Source: an uncultured Prevotellaceae bacterium (GTDB lineage Bacteria; Bacteroidota; Bacteroidia; Bacteroidales; Bacteroidaceae). Taken from it: a stretch of DNA of 64,000 nucleotides. Under the pieces are notes generated by a model that was given only the letters and a program-made list of their open reading frames with translations, searched no databases and was not told where the DNA came from. The DNA lies in NCBI GenBank assembly GCA_900315565.1, contig OMZS01000010.1:32091-96090 (forward strand), written 5' to 3'. The translations under genes and the position numbers were made by a program. Position 1 is the first letter of the stretch; each line of letters begins with the position of its first letter. Below, in pieces: positions 1 to 8,809 of the stretch.

Positions 1-1
1 C

Positions 2-553
2 TCGCGCATACAGGTGTATTTCATCGACAACGAGGACTACTTCATGAAGCGCAAGATGGAGACCGACGAGAGCGGAGAGGAATATCCCGACAACGGTGAG
101 CGTGCCATCTTCTTTGCCAGAGGTGTCATTGAGGCTGTGAAAAAGCAAGGATGGGCTCCCGACATCATCCAGTGCCAAGGCTGGATGGGTGCTGTGATTC
201 CGTTCTACGTGAAAGAAGCATGCAAGGACGAGCCATCGTTTGCCAACACCAAAGTGGTAACATCGCTCTTTGCCACCCACCTCATGGGCGAGCTGGGCGA
301 GAGTTTCAAAAGATGCGTAGATTATCGCGAGGCAACAGCCGATTTGCTCGACAAATACGACCAAAAGTTCGACTTCATACAGCTTGGCAAGATGGCCATC
401 GACTATTCTGATGGTGTCGTACAGGCCAGCCCCGACGTGAACGCTGATCTGCTGAGCTATGTCGCCGAAAAGAATGTACCCCTGCTACCCTATCCTGGCG
501 AGACAGGCTATGGCGAGGCATACGCGGATTTCTATAACAAATTGACTGAATAA
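2..553 (+). CDS. glycogen/starch synthase, GT5 catalytic domain only (5' end cut by window)
   Basis: The frame is open from the first bases, so the gene starts outside the window; 183 residues are visible. The protein resembles the ADP-glucose-dependent GT5 (starch synthase catalytic) domain: an Asn-Glu-Asp-Tyr-Phe segment, then PDIIQCQGWMGAVIPFYVK, matching the family stretch that follows the sugar-nucleotide site. Translation stops directly after the GT5 domain (ending YADFYNKLTE), so the C-terminal GT1 Rossmann domain of classical GlgA is absent. Short GT5-only glycogen synthases are, to my knowledge, usual in Bacteroidales. The next gene, a DUF4270 lipoprotein, starts 42 nt later on the same strand. 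Expected role is alpha-1,4-glucan chain extension in the cytoplasm; whether the isolated domain is active alone cannot be told from sequence. Confidence 0.8.
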   Translation, partial: SRIQVYFIDNEDYFMKRKMETDESGEEYPDNGERAIFFARGVIEAVKKQGWAPDIIQCQGWMGAVIPFYVKEACKDEPSFANTKVVTSLFATHLMGELGESFKRCVDYREATADLLDKYDQKFDFIQLGKMAIDYSDGVVQASPDVNADLLSYVAEKNVPLLPYPGETGYGEAYADFYNKLTE

Positions 554-595
554 AGAATCATTGTATTCGTATTTTTTTAATTCATCATTCTTCAA

Positions 596-2080
596 ATGAA
601 AAGTAAAATTTTGACTGTTATTGCCATCTTGGCAATGGCATTGTCAGCATGCGACGATACCACCGAAAACATCGGCATGTCGCTCACGGATAACATTGAC
701 AAACTGCAGATTACTACAGACTCATTCGAGGTGCAGTCGCGCTCCATACTAGCCGACTCGGTGCTCTCGAAAAGCAGTGCCGGCTATTTGGGAAGAATAA
801 AAGACCCCGAGACAGGTGCATATATTACAGCCGACCTCACGCTGCAACTCCACACGCTGGAGGACTACAAGTTTCCCCCTATAGCCAACATCGTCAGCAA
901 AGACCAAAGCCAGAATGTCATTGCCGACTCGTGCGACATCAGGATTTTCTACGACTCGTTCTTCGGCGACTCGCTCTCGACCATGAAGCTTACCGCCTAC
1001 GAGCTGCAACGCACACTGGAAGAAGGACTGAAATATTATTCGAACTTCGACCCCGAAAAACTGGGATACCTGCGAAACGACGGATTAAGCCAAGACAAGA
1101 CTTACACGCTCACCGACCTGGGTGTAACCCAGAAAGTAAGAAACGGAAAGAACTATTCGCCCAACATCCGCATTAACCTCAACCAGCCCTACACCGACAA
1201 AGACGGCAACACATACAATAACTACGGAACTTACATTATGCGCAAATACTTCGAACATCCTGAGTATTTCGCCAATTCCTACAATTTCATCCACAACGTC
1301 TGCCCTGGATTCCATTTCAAGATGAAGAGCGGAATGGGTTGCATGGCCTATGTGAACACCACTCAACTGAACATTCACTTCACCTATCACAACCCACAGA
1401 AAGACTCTACTTACGCCGTTACGTCAACGTTTGCCTCAACAGAAGAAGTGCTCCAGTCGTCGAAAATCTCTAATGACAGCAAGTCACTTCAATCCATGCT
1501 CAACGACAACACCTGCACCTACCTGAAAACTCCTGCAGGCATCTTTACCGAGCTCACACTGCCCGTTGACCAGATATTGCAGAAACACCAGAACGACACG
1601 CTCAATGCTGCAAAAATCGTGCTCACGAGAGTCAACAACAACTCGCAGAGCAACTACGGTCTAGCCGTGCCCAACTACCTGCTGATGGTGCCCAAAGACA
1701 GTCTTTACACTTTCTTTGAAAAGAACAGCCTGCACAATAACAAAACCTCGTATCTGGTGCAGCGCGACCACACCACCAGCAACAATGTTACCACCTATAA
1801 AAACACCTACACCTTCAGCAACATAGCGGGTCTGATTCGCGCCATGGGTGATGCCAAAGAAAAAGGCGGCAGCAATTTCGAGGCACTCCACCCCAACTGG
1901 AACAAAGTGGTGCTTGTGCCCGTCACAGCCACCACCACCACCAACTCGTCGGGCACCACCGTCTATAGCAAAGTGCTAAACGACATGTCGCTCACCAGCA
2001 CACGTCTTGTTGGCGGACCTGGCAACAAACGCGACAAGATAAGAATCAGCGTCATATATAGCAAATTCAAAGGAAAATAG
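596..2080 (+). CDS. DUF4270 family lipoprotein
   Basis: A 494-residue protein with a short hydrophobic N-terminus and a lipobox ending in LSAC (Cys19), so it should be a signal-peptidase-II-processed lipoprotein of the cell envelope. The region after the lipobox (CDDTTENIGMSLTD) and the long beta-rich body rich in Thr, Ser and Asn match the DUF4270 family of Bacteroidota, whose function is not established. Neighbours support the assignment: in Bacteroidales this family is commonly found directly downstream of the short GT5 glycogen synthase, as here. The C-terminus contains a low-complexity Thr run (about residues 443-449). No enzymatic motif is apparent. A small open frame follows after 2 nt, suggesting translational coupling. 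Confidence 0.85.
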   Translation: MKSKILTVIAILAMALSACDDTTENIGMSLTDNIDKLQITTDSFEVQSRSILADSVLSKSSAGYLGRIKDPETGAYITADLTLQLHTLEDYKFPPIANIVSKDQSQNVIADSCDIRIFYDSFFGDSLSTMKLTAYELQRTLEEGLKYYSNFDPEKLGYLRNDGLSQDKTYTLTDLGVTQKVRNGKNYSPNIRINLNQPYTDKDGNTYNNYGTYIMRKYFEHPEYFANSYNFIHNVCPGFHFKMKSGMGCMAYVNTTQLNIHFTYHNPQKDSTYAVTSTFASTEEVLQSSKISNDSKSLQSMLNDNTCTYLKTPAGIFTELTLPVDQILQKHQNDTLNAAKIVLTRVNNNSQSNYGLAVPNYLLMVPKDSLYTFFEKNSLHNNKTSYLVQRDHTTSNNVTTYKNTYTFSNIAGLIRAMGDAKEKGGSNFEALHPNWNKVVLVPVTATTTTNSSGTTVYSKVLNDMSLTSTRLVGGPGNKRDKIRISVIYSKFKGK

Positions 2081-2082
2081 CC

Positions 2083-2214
2083 ATGGCCGACAACTATCTG
2101 GAGCGACACCGCGAAGATTATGAGCTGCGCAAGGCACAATGGCTGAGGAAACAAAAACATCTGCCTAAAACCACCCAGCGCAACATTCAGCGACCCGATG
2201 ACGAAGCCCTCTAG
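2083..2214 (+). CDS. small conserved-looking protein, 43 residues, unknown function
   Basis: An ATG two bases after the DUF4270 stop opens a 43-residue frame that begins MADNYLERHREDYELRKAQW and ends at TAG 2212-2214. It is highly charged, probably a single amphipathic helix (Arg/Lys/Glu rich, residues 5-27) with a C-terminal acidic ending PDDEAL. I recall similar tiny Bacteroidales proteins beginning with Asp-Asn-Tyr-Leu-Glu that are annotated inconsistently, but no function is known to me. The 2-nt spacing to the upstream gene and the terminator right after it (2234-2292) make it the natural last cistron of this transcript. It is too short for default gene finders, hence moderate confidence. 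Confidence 0.55.
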   Translation: MADNYLERHREDYELRKAQWLRKQKHLPKTTQRNIQRPDDEAL

Positions 2215-2233
2215 ACGGGAAGAATGAATAAAA

Positions 2234-2292
2234 AGAAAACCAGTAGAAACCGAGAACAAGAATTTGTTTGTCTCTGTTTTTACTGGTTTTCT
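2234..2292. terminator. bidirectional intrinsic terminator candidate
   Basis: An inverted repeat pairs AGAAAACCAGTAGAAAC (2234-2250) with GTTTTTACTGGTTTTCT (2276-2292), one mismatch, with A-rich and T-rich flanks. It lies just after the small cistron and between genes converging from both sides. Confidence 0.65.
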
Positions 2293-2363
2293 GTGTTTAT
2301 ATACTGTTTTGCACCAAGCTATAGAAAGCCACCGAACACTACTTCACGTTCGAAATCCTAAAA

Positions 2364-2418
2364 CACGACAAGAATTTCATAAAGCATGACAAGAATTTCA
2401 TAAAGCATGACAAGAAAT
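2364..2418. repeat. 21-bp direct repeat, 2.6 copies
   Basis: The unit CATGACAAGAATTTCATAAAG occurs at 2385-2405, with a one-base variant at 2364-2384 and a partial third copy at 2406-2418. The array abuts the stop codon of queA (2421), in the gap between convergent transcription units. Confidence 0.8.
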
Positions 2419-2420
2419 AC

Positions 2421-3635
2421 CTAGGGGATGAGCAGGCAGCAGTCGCCGTAGCTGAGGAAGCGGAAATCATGGCTGAGCGCGTAATCGTATATAGGCCGCC
2501 ATTCGCCTCCAACAAAGGCGCTGACAAGAAGCAGCAAGGTGCTCTTGGGCTGGTGGAAATTGGTGACGAGCATGTTCACAATGTGATATTGGTAGCCTGG
2601 AGCAATAATGATTTGCGTGCTGCTATGGAGCGTGTCCAGCTGGTTGCGGTCGAACCATGCGAGCAGATGCTGAAGGGCTTCAACAGCTGTTAAAGTGGGC
2701 TGAGTTTCGTAGGGTGTCCACTGGCTGACGTGAAGATCCTGCTCGCTGGCATCAGGGTGCAGGCAAAGATAGATGCCCATGTAGTAAAGACTTTCGAGTG
2801 TTCGCACACTGGTAGTTCCTACGGCAATGGCATGGCCACCATGGCGGATGAGCTGCTCAACCGTATGCCGGCGCACACTGATGTACTCGGTGTGCATGGG
2901 GTGGTCGGCTATCTCTTCGCTTTTCACAGGGCGGAAAGTACCTGCGCCGACATGCAAGGTGAGCTCCTCGCGCTCAATGCCATGCTGGTCGAGTGAGGCC
3001 AGCACCTCAGGAGTGAAGTGCAGACCTGCGGTAGGCGCGGCCACGCTGCCTTTTATTTTGCTGTAAACGGTCTGATAGGTGGTGAGGTCACTGGCTTGCG
3101 TTGCCCTGTTGAGATAGGGAGGAATGGGCAGTTCACCCGCCGCATCGAGAATATCGGCAAAGCTGGGGCCACAGGGAGTCCACGAGAAATCTATCCAGTG
3201 GCTGGCACCCCGAGGCTCGCGACGAACAGCCTTAATTTCTACAGGCTGGCCCTTCACGGTGACCGTACGTTGAAGGACGCCTTCTTTCCACTTTTTCAGA
3301 TTGCCCACCATGCAGAGCCACGAGCAGGAAGATGTGGTCTGGAACATCTGTTCGTAGTCGGCGGGGGCGGCTGGCTCGAGCAAAAACACCTCGATGAATG
3401 CGCCCGTGGATTTGCGGAAGTGCATACGCGCCTGAATCACCTTGGTATTGTTGAAAACCATGAGTGCACCCTCGGGCAGATAGTCGGGCAAGCGGCAGAA
3501 CGTGTCGTCGGTGATTTGCCCTTGGCGCCAGACGAGAAGTTTGCTCTGGTCGCGGCGTGCAAGTGGAAACTTGGCTATGCGCTCATCGGGAAGCGGATAG
3601 TCGTAATCATTAATTCGAATGTGTTTAGTATCCAT
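2421..3635 (-). CDS. queA: S-adenosylmethionine:tRNA ribosyltransferase-isomerase
   Basis: A 404-residue cytoplasmic enzyme that transfers the ribosyl moiety of SAM to 7-aminomethyl-7-deazaguanine in tRNA, forming epoxyqueuosine (queuosine pathway). Family hallmarks are visible: the N-terminal DYPLPDERIAKFPL, the early FNNTKVIQARM, the central SVAAPTAGLHFTPEVL, the LHVGAGTFRPV segment and the C-terminal VTNFHQPKSTLLLLVSAF. Length fits Bacteroidota members, which are somewhat longer than the E. coli enzyme. The start ATG directly follows the stop of the PAP2 gene (no spacer), so it is probably translated from the same long minus-strand transcript as the Bat genes, although function is unrelated. 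No anomalies seen. Confidence 0.95.
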   Translation of the reverse strand: MDTKHIRINDYDYPLPDERIAKFPLARRDQSKLLVWRQGQITDDTFCRLPDYLPEGALMVFNNTKVIQARMHFRKSTGAFIEVFLLEPAAPADYEQMFQTTSSCSWLCMVGNLKKWKEGVLQRTVTVKGQPVEIKAVRREPRGASHWIDFSWTPCGPSFADILDAAGELPIPPYLNRATQASDLTTYQTVYSKIKGSVAAPTAGLHFTPEVLASLDQHGIEREELTLHVGAGTFRPVKSEEIADHPMHTEYISVRRHTVEQLIRHGGHAIAVGTTSVRTLESLYYMGIYLCLHPDASEQDLHVSQWTPYETQPTLTAVEALQHLLAWFDRNQLDTLHSSTQIIIAPGYQYHIVNMLVTNFHQPKSTLLLLVSAFVGGEWRPIYDYALSHDFRFLSYGDCCLLIP

Positions 3636-4328
3636 TTAAACAAAAACAATAACGGCCTTTATCGCTGCATAAAGCAAAATAAAGACCATGACGGCGCACA
3701 TCACGTCAACGTCGGCATAAGCATAGCCTGTGCGAGTGTACTGAGACGAAACGTAGCTGATGCGCGGAGAAAAACGATAATACAAGTAGCGGTATAAGTA
3801 GTACATGCCGGTGCCTACCATTGCGCCCCAAAGCAATCCGGCGACAATGTCGGAGGGATAGTGCATGCCAAGATAAAGGCGTGTCCAACAGTTGAGTAGC
3901 GACCAGAACACAAGGAAACAAGTGGCCAGCCGGCTACGAATGAGAAAAGCCATGAAGATGGCGAGGCTGAATGTGTTGGAGGCATGGCCGGAGAAGAAAC
4001 TGTACTGCCGGCTAAACATGCCTGCAACGGTATCGACAGCATCCTTGTAAACGGGGTCGTTGAGCGGACGCGGACGGGCTACGAGAGGCTTCACGATGCC
4101 GTCGGCCACGGTGCTGGAAATGAGCACGCAAACCACTGCACAGACAATGGTAAGCATGATTTGAGCCATGGTGTCGTTGTTTTTCACTACCAGATAGAGC
4201 AAGGCAAAATAGAGCGGCACCCACGTCATCCCGGCCGTGAGCGTAGTAGCCACACTGTCGAGAAAAAGTGAGTCGCTGCCATTGAGAAGGGCCAGCAGCC
4301 ATCGGTCGATATTCAACAATTCTGTCAC
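3636..4328 (-). CDS. PAP2-family membrane phosphatase
   Basis: A 230-residue integral membrane protein with about five to six hydrophobic segments. The three PAP2 phosphatase motifs are present: K80-x-x-x-x-R85-P, then S113-G-H115, then R150-x-x-x-x-x-H156-x-x-x-D160. These residues form the vanadate/phosphate pocket with His156 as nucleophile. Likely substrates are lipid phosphates such as undecaprenyl pyrophosphate, phosphatidylglycerophosphate or lipid A phosphates; sequence alone does not decide. It lies 18 nt after the batD/E fusion gene and abuts queA, so it is probably part of the same operon. Confidence 0.88.
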   Translation of the reverse strand: MTELLNIDRWLLALLNGSDSLFLDSVATTLTAGMTWVPLYFALLYLVVKNNDTMAQIMLTIVCAVVCVLISSTVADGIVKPLVARPRPLNDPVYKDAVDTVAGMFSRQYSFFSGHASNTFSLAIFMAFLIRSRLATCFLVFWSLLNCWTRLYLGMHYPSDIVAGLLWGAMVGTGMYYLYRYLYYRFSPRISYVSSQYTRTGYAYADVDVMCAVMVFILLYAAIKAVIVFV

Positions 4329-4346
4329 GTTCTCGTCACTCGTTAC

Positions 4347-7001
4347 TTAAATCTTTTCTATCTTGCTGCTCTGAATCCAACCTTCCTTGCCGTCGGCCAG
4401 ACGAATGCCTTTCCAGTCGCGCATGGTGTCGTCGGTGATGTCCACACGGGTGCCTTCGTGCAACACAAACTGCTCGGTGCCATTGGCCGTTGGCGTCTTC
4501 ATCACCGAAGCCGACGTAGCGGTAACCACTGCCCCGCGGCGGAACAGCAACTCCTGTTTCTGCTGCCAGGCAAAGAGATTGCTGAAAATAAACATCACAA
4601 AGAAGAGTATGCCCCCAAAGAAGCCCACTTTACGCAGAAACATCTTGTCAACAAAAAGATAAACCAGCAATAGCAGCAAAGCCGCCATCAGGCTCAGGAT
4701 GGACGCTTTAGCCCACCCATCGACACTCATCAGATTGACGAGCGAATGATACCACGTGACGAAAAACATTTCAGACTCTGGCGTTATCTTGTCGATAGTT
4801 TTGCTACGTGCCATTTGCAGATTGAAACGCACATCCTTGTCGCCAGGCGAGAGCAACAGCGCGCGCTCGTAGTTGATCACGGCACGTGTGATGTTGTCGG
4901 TGCGGTAGTAAGCGTTGCCCAGATTGTAGTAAAGCTCTGTGCTGCCTCCTTTCTTGAGCAGTTCCTCGTAGTCCTTGATGGCCTGCACATAATTGCCTTT
5001 GGCATACTCATTGTCGGCATTAGCCTTGGTGATGGCCGAGGCATTCTGCGGAATCAACATCATGGCAGAAGAGAGCACAAATAGCATAAGCAACAAATAG
5101 GAGCTGCCACCTGCAGATTTAGAACCCTGATGTACTTTTCGATTTCTCTTCATGGCTTCTTCAATTTTCATAATGGCATTGATAGCCGAATCATACGTCT
5201 TGTTCATATTGCCAGCCGCATCGCCAGGAGCATAGCGTTCGAACTCGCACTCCTCAATGGCACCCGTAAACTGGCTGACCGTGTCGGCATCGACTTTGGC
5301 AGCTGTGAGCTGGTCGGAAATGTTGTCGCCCGAGAGTTGCTCTACAGGCATATTGAGTTTGTCGCCCACATAGCCCCAAAGAGCCTTGAGCACCTCGTCG
5401 TAGAACTCGTTCTGCTTGCCCTGGGCCATGAGCTGATGAGCTTTCTTCAGCCGCTTGGTGGCAACCTTGTTGGCATTCTTACCGCGCATCTTGGTAATGT
5501 TGGCACGGTCGATGGCACGTTTGCGGAAAATGATAAGCAACGCAATAAAGACAGCCAGCAACACAATGAGCACCAGCCAATAGAGCATGGAGCCAAAGAA
5601 GAATCCCTGAACATCCTGCACTCGGCTCTTGCCCGTCTTGATGGGATGAATGTCCTGATTCTGCAACTCGCTGGTGAAATCGGCCGAAGCACCGCTGCCA
5701 CTACCTTTCTCCACTTCCAACTCAAAAGGTTGTGTCTTGAGCGTCTTGTAGGCGTTAGCACCCGTGTCGTAGTACACAAACTGGATGGCCGGAATGGTGT
5801 ATTTTCCCTGATTGCGGGGCACAGCCAGGAAGTCGTAAACCATGCTTCCCTCCACTCCATTGTGGGTCAGTTTGGTCTTGTCGGTAATTTTGGGGTCGTA
5901 CTTGTCGAAATCTTTCGGGAAATCAACCACGGGCTGCTTGATGAGTTTCAGATTGCCCGCACCACTGACAATGACGCGCAGGGTGATGGGGTCGTTGGCC
6001 TTAACCTCGCTCTTGTTGATTTGAGCCGTGATGTTGAACTTGCCCACGCCACCAGAGAAATTGGCGGGACGTGTGGGCAATGGGTCAACCTGGATGGTGA
6101 GTCCCGGAGCCTTGATAGAGCGTTTCACCTCTACATAGCCCGAACCTCCATTGAAGAAAGCCTCGAAGGGGTCAACATTGCGGTTCTGCTGAACCACGGT
6201 GCCATTGAACGTAATACTGGGAATCTCGAGTTTGCCCGTCATTTGCGGATACATCACATATTGGCTCCACGTAACGCAGCGATAAGGTCTTCCGTTGACG
6301 TTTTCTACATGGTAGCTCTTTTGTTGCGGCAGGGGAATCTCCTGCGTATGGAATCCGGTGAGGTCGGGCATGTCGCCCTCCAGCTGATAGAGGTCAACCA
6401 ATGTGTAAACCTTATAAGTGAGCAACACGGGTTCCTGTTCATGCACGCGGCTCTTATTGGCACTCACTTTGATGAAAAGGTCGTTGCCACTAATTTTCGA
6501 GCCTGCCGAGCGCATCGTGTTTTGGTTGTCGTTGTCGTCGTGCATACGCGGAGCACCTCCCGAGTTCGCGGCTGCTCCCACCACGGTGATTTTTGCAGCC
6601 GCCGACGTTACGGTCTTTCCTCCGGCATGAACCGATGCGGGCGAAATGGTGTAGGTTCCGGGCTTATTGGCACAGATGATGAAGGTATAGGTAATCGACG
6701 AGCTGCTACTAGTATGCCCGTTTACCATCTGGTAGCTGCTTTGTTGCGAGGTGTAGGGGCCAGTAATCACTTCGAGCTCGTCGGGCACGTCGCCCACATG
6801 AAAATCAGAAGCGTTCTGAGTGTTCACGGTGTAGGAAAGGCGGAAATTCTCGCCAGTTGACACCCGCGAGGGAGCATTCACCGAGAGAGTCTGTGCGAAT
6901 GCGACGGCATACGACAACTGCAGGGCGAGCATCACGAGCCATGCTCTCGCCCACCCTTTTGAGCCAGTCTTGAGTTTACCGATGTGTAGCGTTTTTGTCA
7001 T
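4347..7001 (-). CDS. BatD-BatE fusion protein (aerotolerance operon)
   Basis: An 884-residue protein with a signal peptide (cleavage near VAFAQ), then a long beta-rich BatD region (about residues 40-470) containing repeated SVNAPSRVSTGENFRLSYTV-like Ig-type segments, then a transmembrane helix (about 475-495) and a cytoplasmic helical stretch to about 620. From about residue 627 the sequence changes to what is usually a separate BatE: a second hydrophobic segment (634-651), TPR repeats (about 657-730, with YYNLGNAYYRTDNITRAVINYERAL), two membrane helices (about 764-784 and 795-812) and a C-terminal bacterial SH3 domain (823-884). The reading frame is continuous, so this is a fusion and not two genes. 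Bat proteins are linked to oxygen tolerance in Bacteroides fragilis; the molecular role is unsettled. The order of neighbours supports the call. Confidence 0.85.
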   Translation of the reverse strand: MTKTLHIGKLKTGSKGWARAWLVMLALQLSYAVAFAQTLSVNAPSRVSTGENFRLSYTVNTQNASDFHVGDVPDELEVITGPYTSQQSSYQMVNGHTSSSSSITYTFIICANKPGTYTISPASVHAGGKTVTSAAAKITVVGAAANSGGAPRMHDDNDNQNTMRSAGSKISGNDLFIKVSANKSRVHEQEPVLLTYKVYTLVDLYQLEGDMPDLTGFHTQEIPLPQQKSYHVENVNGRPYRCVTWSQYVMYPQMTGKLEIPSITFNGTVVQQNRNVDPFEAFFNGGSGYVEVKRSIKAPGLTIQVDPLPTRPANFSGGVGKFNITAQINKSEVKANDPITLRVIVSGAGNLKLIKQPVVDFPKDFDKYDPKITDKTKLTHNGVEGSMVYDFLAVPRNQGKYTIPAIQFVYYDTGANAYKTLKTQPFELEVEKGSGSGASADFTSELQNQDIHPIKTGKSRVQDVQGFFFGSMLYWLVLIVLLAVFIALLIIFRKRAIDRANITKMRGKNANKVATKRLKKAHQLMAQGKQNEFYDEVLKALWGYVGDKLNMPVEQLSGDNISDQLTAAKVDADTVSQFTGAIEECEFERYAPGDAAGNMNKTYDSAINAIMKIEEAMKRNRKVHQGSKSAGGSSYLLLMLFVLSSAMMLIPQNASAITKANADNEYAKGNYVQAIKDYEELLKKGGSTELYYNLGNAYYRTDNITRAVINYERALLLSPGDKDVRFNLQMARSKTIDKITPESEMFFVTWYHSLVNLMSVDGWAKASILSLMAALLLLLVYLFVDKMFLRKVGFFGGILFFVMFIFSNLFAWQQKQELLFRRGAVVTATSASVMKTPTANGTEQFVLHEGTRVDITDDTMRDWKGIRLADGKEGWIQSSKIEKI

Positions 7002-7064
7002 CTTGTTCTCGTATATTGTAATCTTTGCGTTGTTTCTATAGGTTTATGCTATGAAGCCAGCTGC

Positions 7065-8756
7065 TTACCAGTTTTTTTGCAATTTGCGCGAGCGTGGCTG
7101 CTGCATGGCTTTCTTCATGCGTTGTTGCGTGGCTTTTTCTTCCTGAATGGCAGCATTGAGCAGCTGTTCGGCATTTTCTTTGCTCATTTGGTCCTTAGGC
7201 TGTTGCTGCTGTTCTTTTTTCTGTTGTTCTTTGTTTTGTTGTTCTTTATTTTGCTCTTCTTTCTTCTCCTTTTCTTTGTTCTGGTCTTTGTTTTGCGGCT
7301 GATTCTTCTTCTGACGCTTGCATAGAGCCAAGTTGTAGCGCGTCTCGTCGTCCTTCGGATTGTTGCGCAGGGCTTCCTTGTAGGCCTCTATGGCCTCGCC
7401 GTACATCTGGTGTTGCTGGCAGATGACACCAATATTATGGTAAGCCATGGCTTTGCGCATTTTGACGGTTTCCATTTTTCCGGCATTCTGAAACTGAACC
7501 ACGGCGGCAGAGTCTTTTTGTTGAGCCATGAGCGCACAACCCAGATTATAAACGGCCTGGGCATTACGCGGATTCTTGGCCACCGCCTTGCGGTATTCCA
7601 CTTCAGACTTGGCAAACTCCTGTGCCCTGAACTGGCGGTTTCCCTGGCGTATGGACTGGCGGTCGGATTGTGCGGATGCGCTCATGCCCATCATGAGGAA
7701 GAGCATCAGTAGCAGAGTGGTTTTGGCCGAGCGTGTGCGTTGCTTGAACAGGCGTACATTCTTCAGCATGGGATTCTTGCTCTCGAACACGCAAATCTCG
7801 ATGATAAGCAACAACAACGCCAGAATGCCAAAGGCCTGGAACTGCTCGTCGTACTCGCTATAGAGTGTGGTGGTGATGTCGCCCTTCTGGAGTTTTATCA
7901 GTTCGTCGTTGAGTTTCTCCTGAGCCACGTTGGTATTGTCAACATGGATGTAAGCACCGCCACCTGCCTGGGCTATCTGGCGGCACATATCCTCGTTCAG
8001 AGCCGACATGACGGTTTGTCCGCTATTGTCGGTCATATAGCCGCCATCGTCGGTGGGAATGGGAGCGCCCTTAGGGTCGCCAACGCCCAGCACAAACACA
8101 CGCATGCCCTTCTTCTTAGCATCCTCAGCTGCCTGCACGGCGCCACCCTCGTGGTCCTCACCATCGGTGATGACAATAATGGCGCGCCCCACCTGTTCGT
8201 CTTGTGTGAAGCTATGACGAGCCATGTTGATGGCCTCGGCAATGTCGGTTCCTTGGGTGGCGATGAGCGACGGCTCAATGTTTTGCATGAACATCTTGGC
8301 CGACACATAGTCGCTGGTGATAGGAAGCTGCACAAAGGCATCGCCCGCAAACACAATGAGACCAATTTTGTCGTTGGTGAAATGGTCCACCATGTTCTCC
8401 ACCAGCATTTTGCTTTTGCTCAGGCGCGAGGGTGCCACGTCTTCGGCCAGCATGGAGTTGCTGATGTCGAGGGCAATAATGGTTTCTATGCCATTGCGCT
8501 TCTCATGGCTGATGCGGGTACCCATTTGCGGACGCGCCAGCATCACGATGAGCAGGGCCAAGGCTGCTATCAGGAGCCAAAACTTTACTTCTGGTCTGAA
8601 GGCCGAGACATTGGGCATGAGCTGCTTGAGCAAGTCGATGTCGCCAAATTTCCGTAGTTTTTTCCTACGACCACGAATGGCCACGAATCGGAATATTACC
8701 AATAGGGGTATCAGTAATAAAAGGTATAGATATATGGGGCTTTCGAATCTGAACAT
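7065..8756 (-). CDS. BatB-BatC fusion protein (VWA domain plus TPR)
   Basis: A 563-residue protein. The N-terminus has two membrane helices (about 7-27 and 58-76) followed by a von Willebrand A domain with an intact MIDAS Asp-x-Ser-x-Ser (ALDISNSMLAEDVAPSR, about residues 95-110), then a membrane helix near 305-325. From residue 337 a BatC-like part begins, with its own signal-like hydrophobic stretch (346-362, ending SASAQ), TPR repeats (about 370-480) and a Lys/Glu/Gln low-complexity tract (about 483-523). BatB and BatC are separate in B. fragilis but fused in some bacteria (for example Leptospira, as I recall). The gene lies between batA and batD/E on the same strand with 53- and 63-nt gaps. 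Confidence 0.88.
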   Translation of the reverse strand: MFRFESPIYLYLLLLIPLLVIFRFVAIRGRRKKLRKFGDIDLLKQLMPNVSAFRPEVKFWLLIAALALLIVMLARPQMGTRISHEKRNGIETIIALDISNSMLAEDVAPSRLSKSKMLVENMVDHFTNDKIGLIVFAGDAFVQLPITSDYVSAKMFMQNIEPSLIATQGTDIAEAINMARHSFTQDEQVGRAIIVITDGEDHEGGAVQAAEDAKKKGMRVFVLGVGDPKGAPIPTDDGGYMTDNSGQTVMSALNEDMCRQIAQAGGGAYIHVDNTNVAQEKLNDELIKLQKGDITTTLYSEYDEQFQAFGILALLLLIIEICVFESKNPMLKNVRLFKQRTRSAKTTLLLMLFLMMGMSASAQSDRQSIRQGNRQFRAQEFAKSEVEYRKAVAKNPRNAQAVYNLGCALMAQQKDSAAVVQFQNAGKMETVKMRKAMAYHNIGVICQQHQMYGEAIEAYKEALRNNPKDDETRYNLALCKRQKKNQPQNKDQNKEKEKKEEQNKEQQNKEQQKKEQQQQPKDQMSKENAEQLLNAAIQEEKATQQRMKKAMQQPRSRKLQKNW

Positions 8757-8809
8757 TTCCTTATTCCACGTTTAAGTGCATATCATAATTATGTTTATGG
8801 AGTATGAAG

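Noticed and set aside
5130-6860. 576-codon plus-strand frame opposite batD/E
   Set aside because: Antisense to a gene with clear domains; composition is His/Arg/Val-rich without any family motif.
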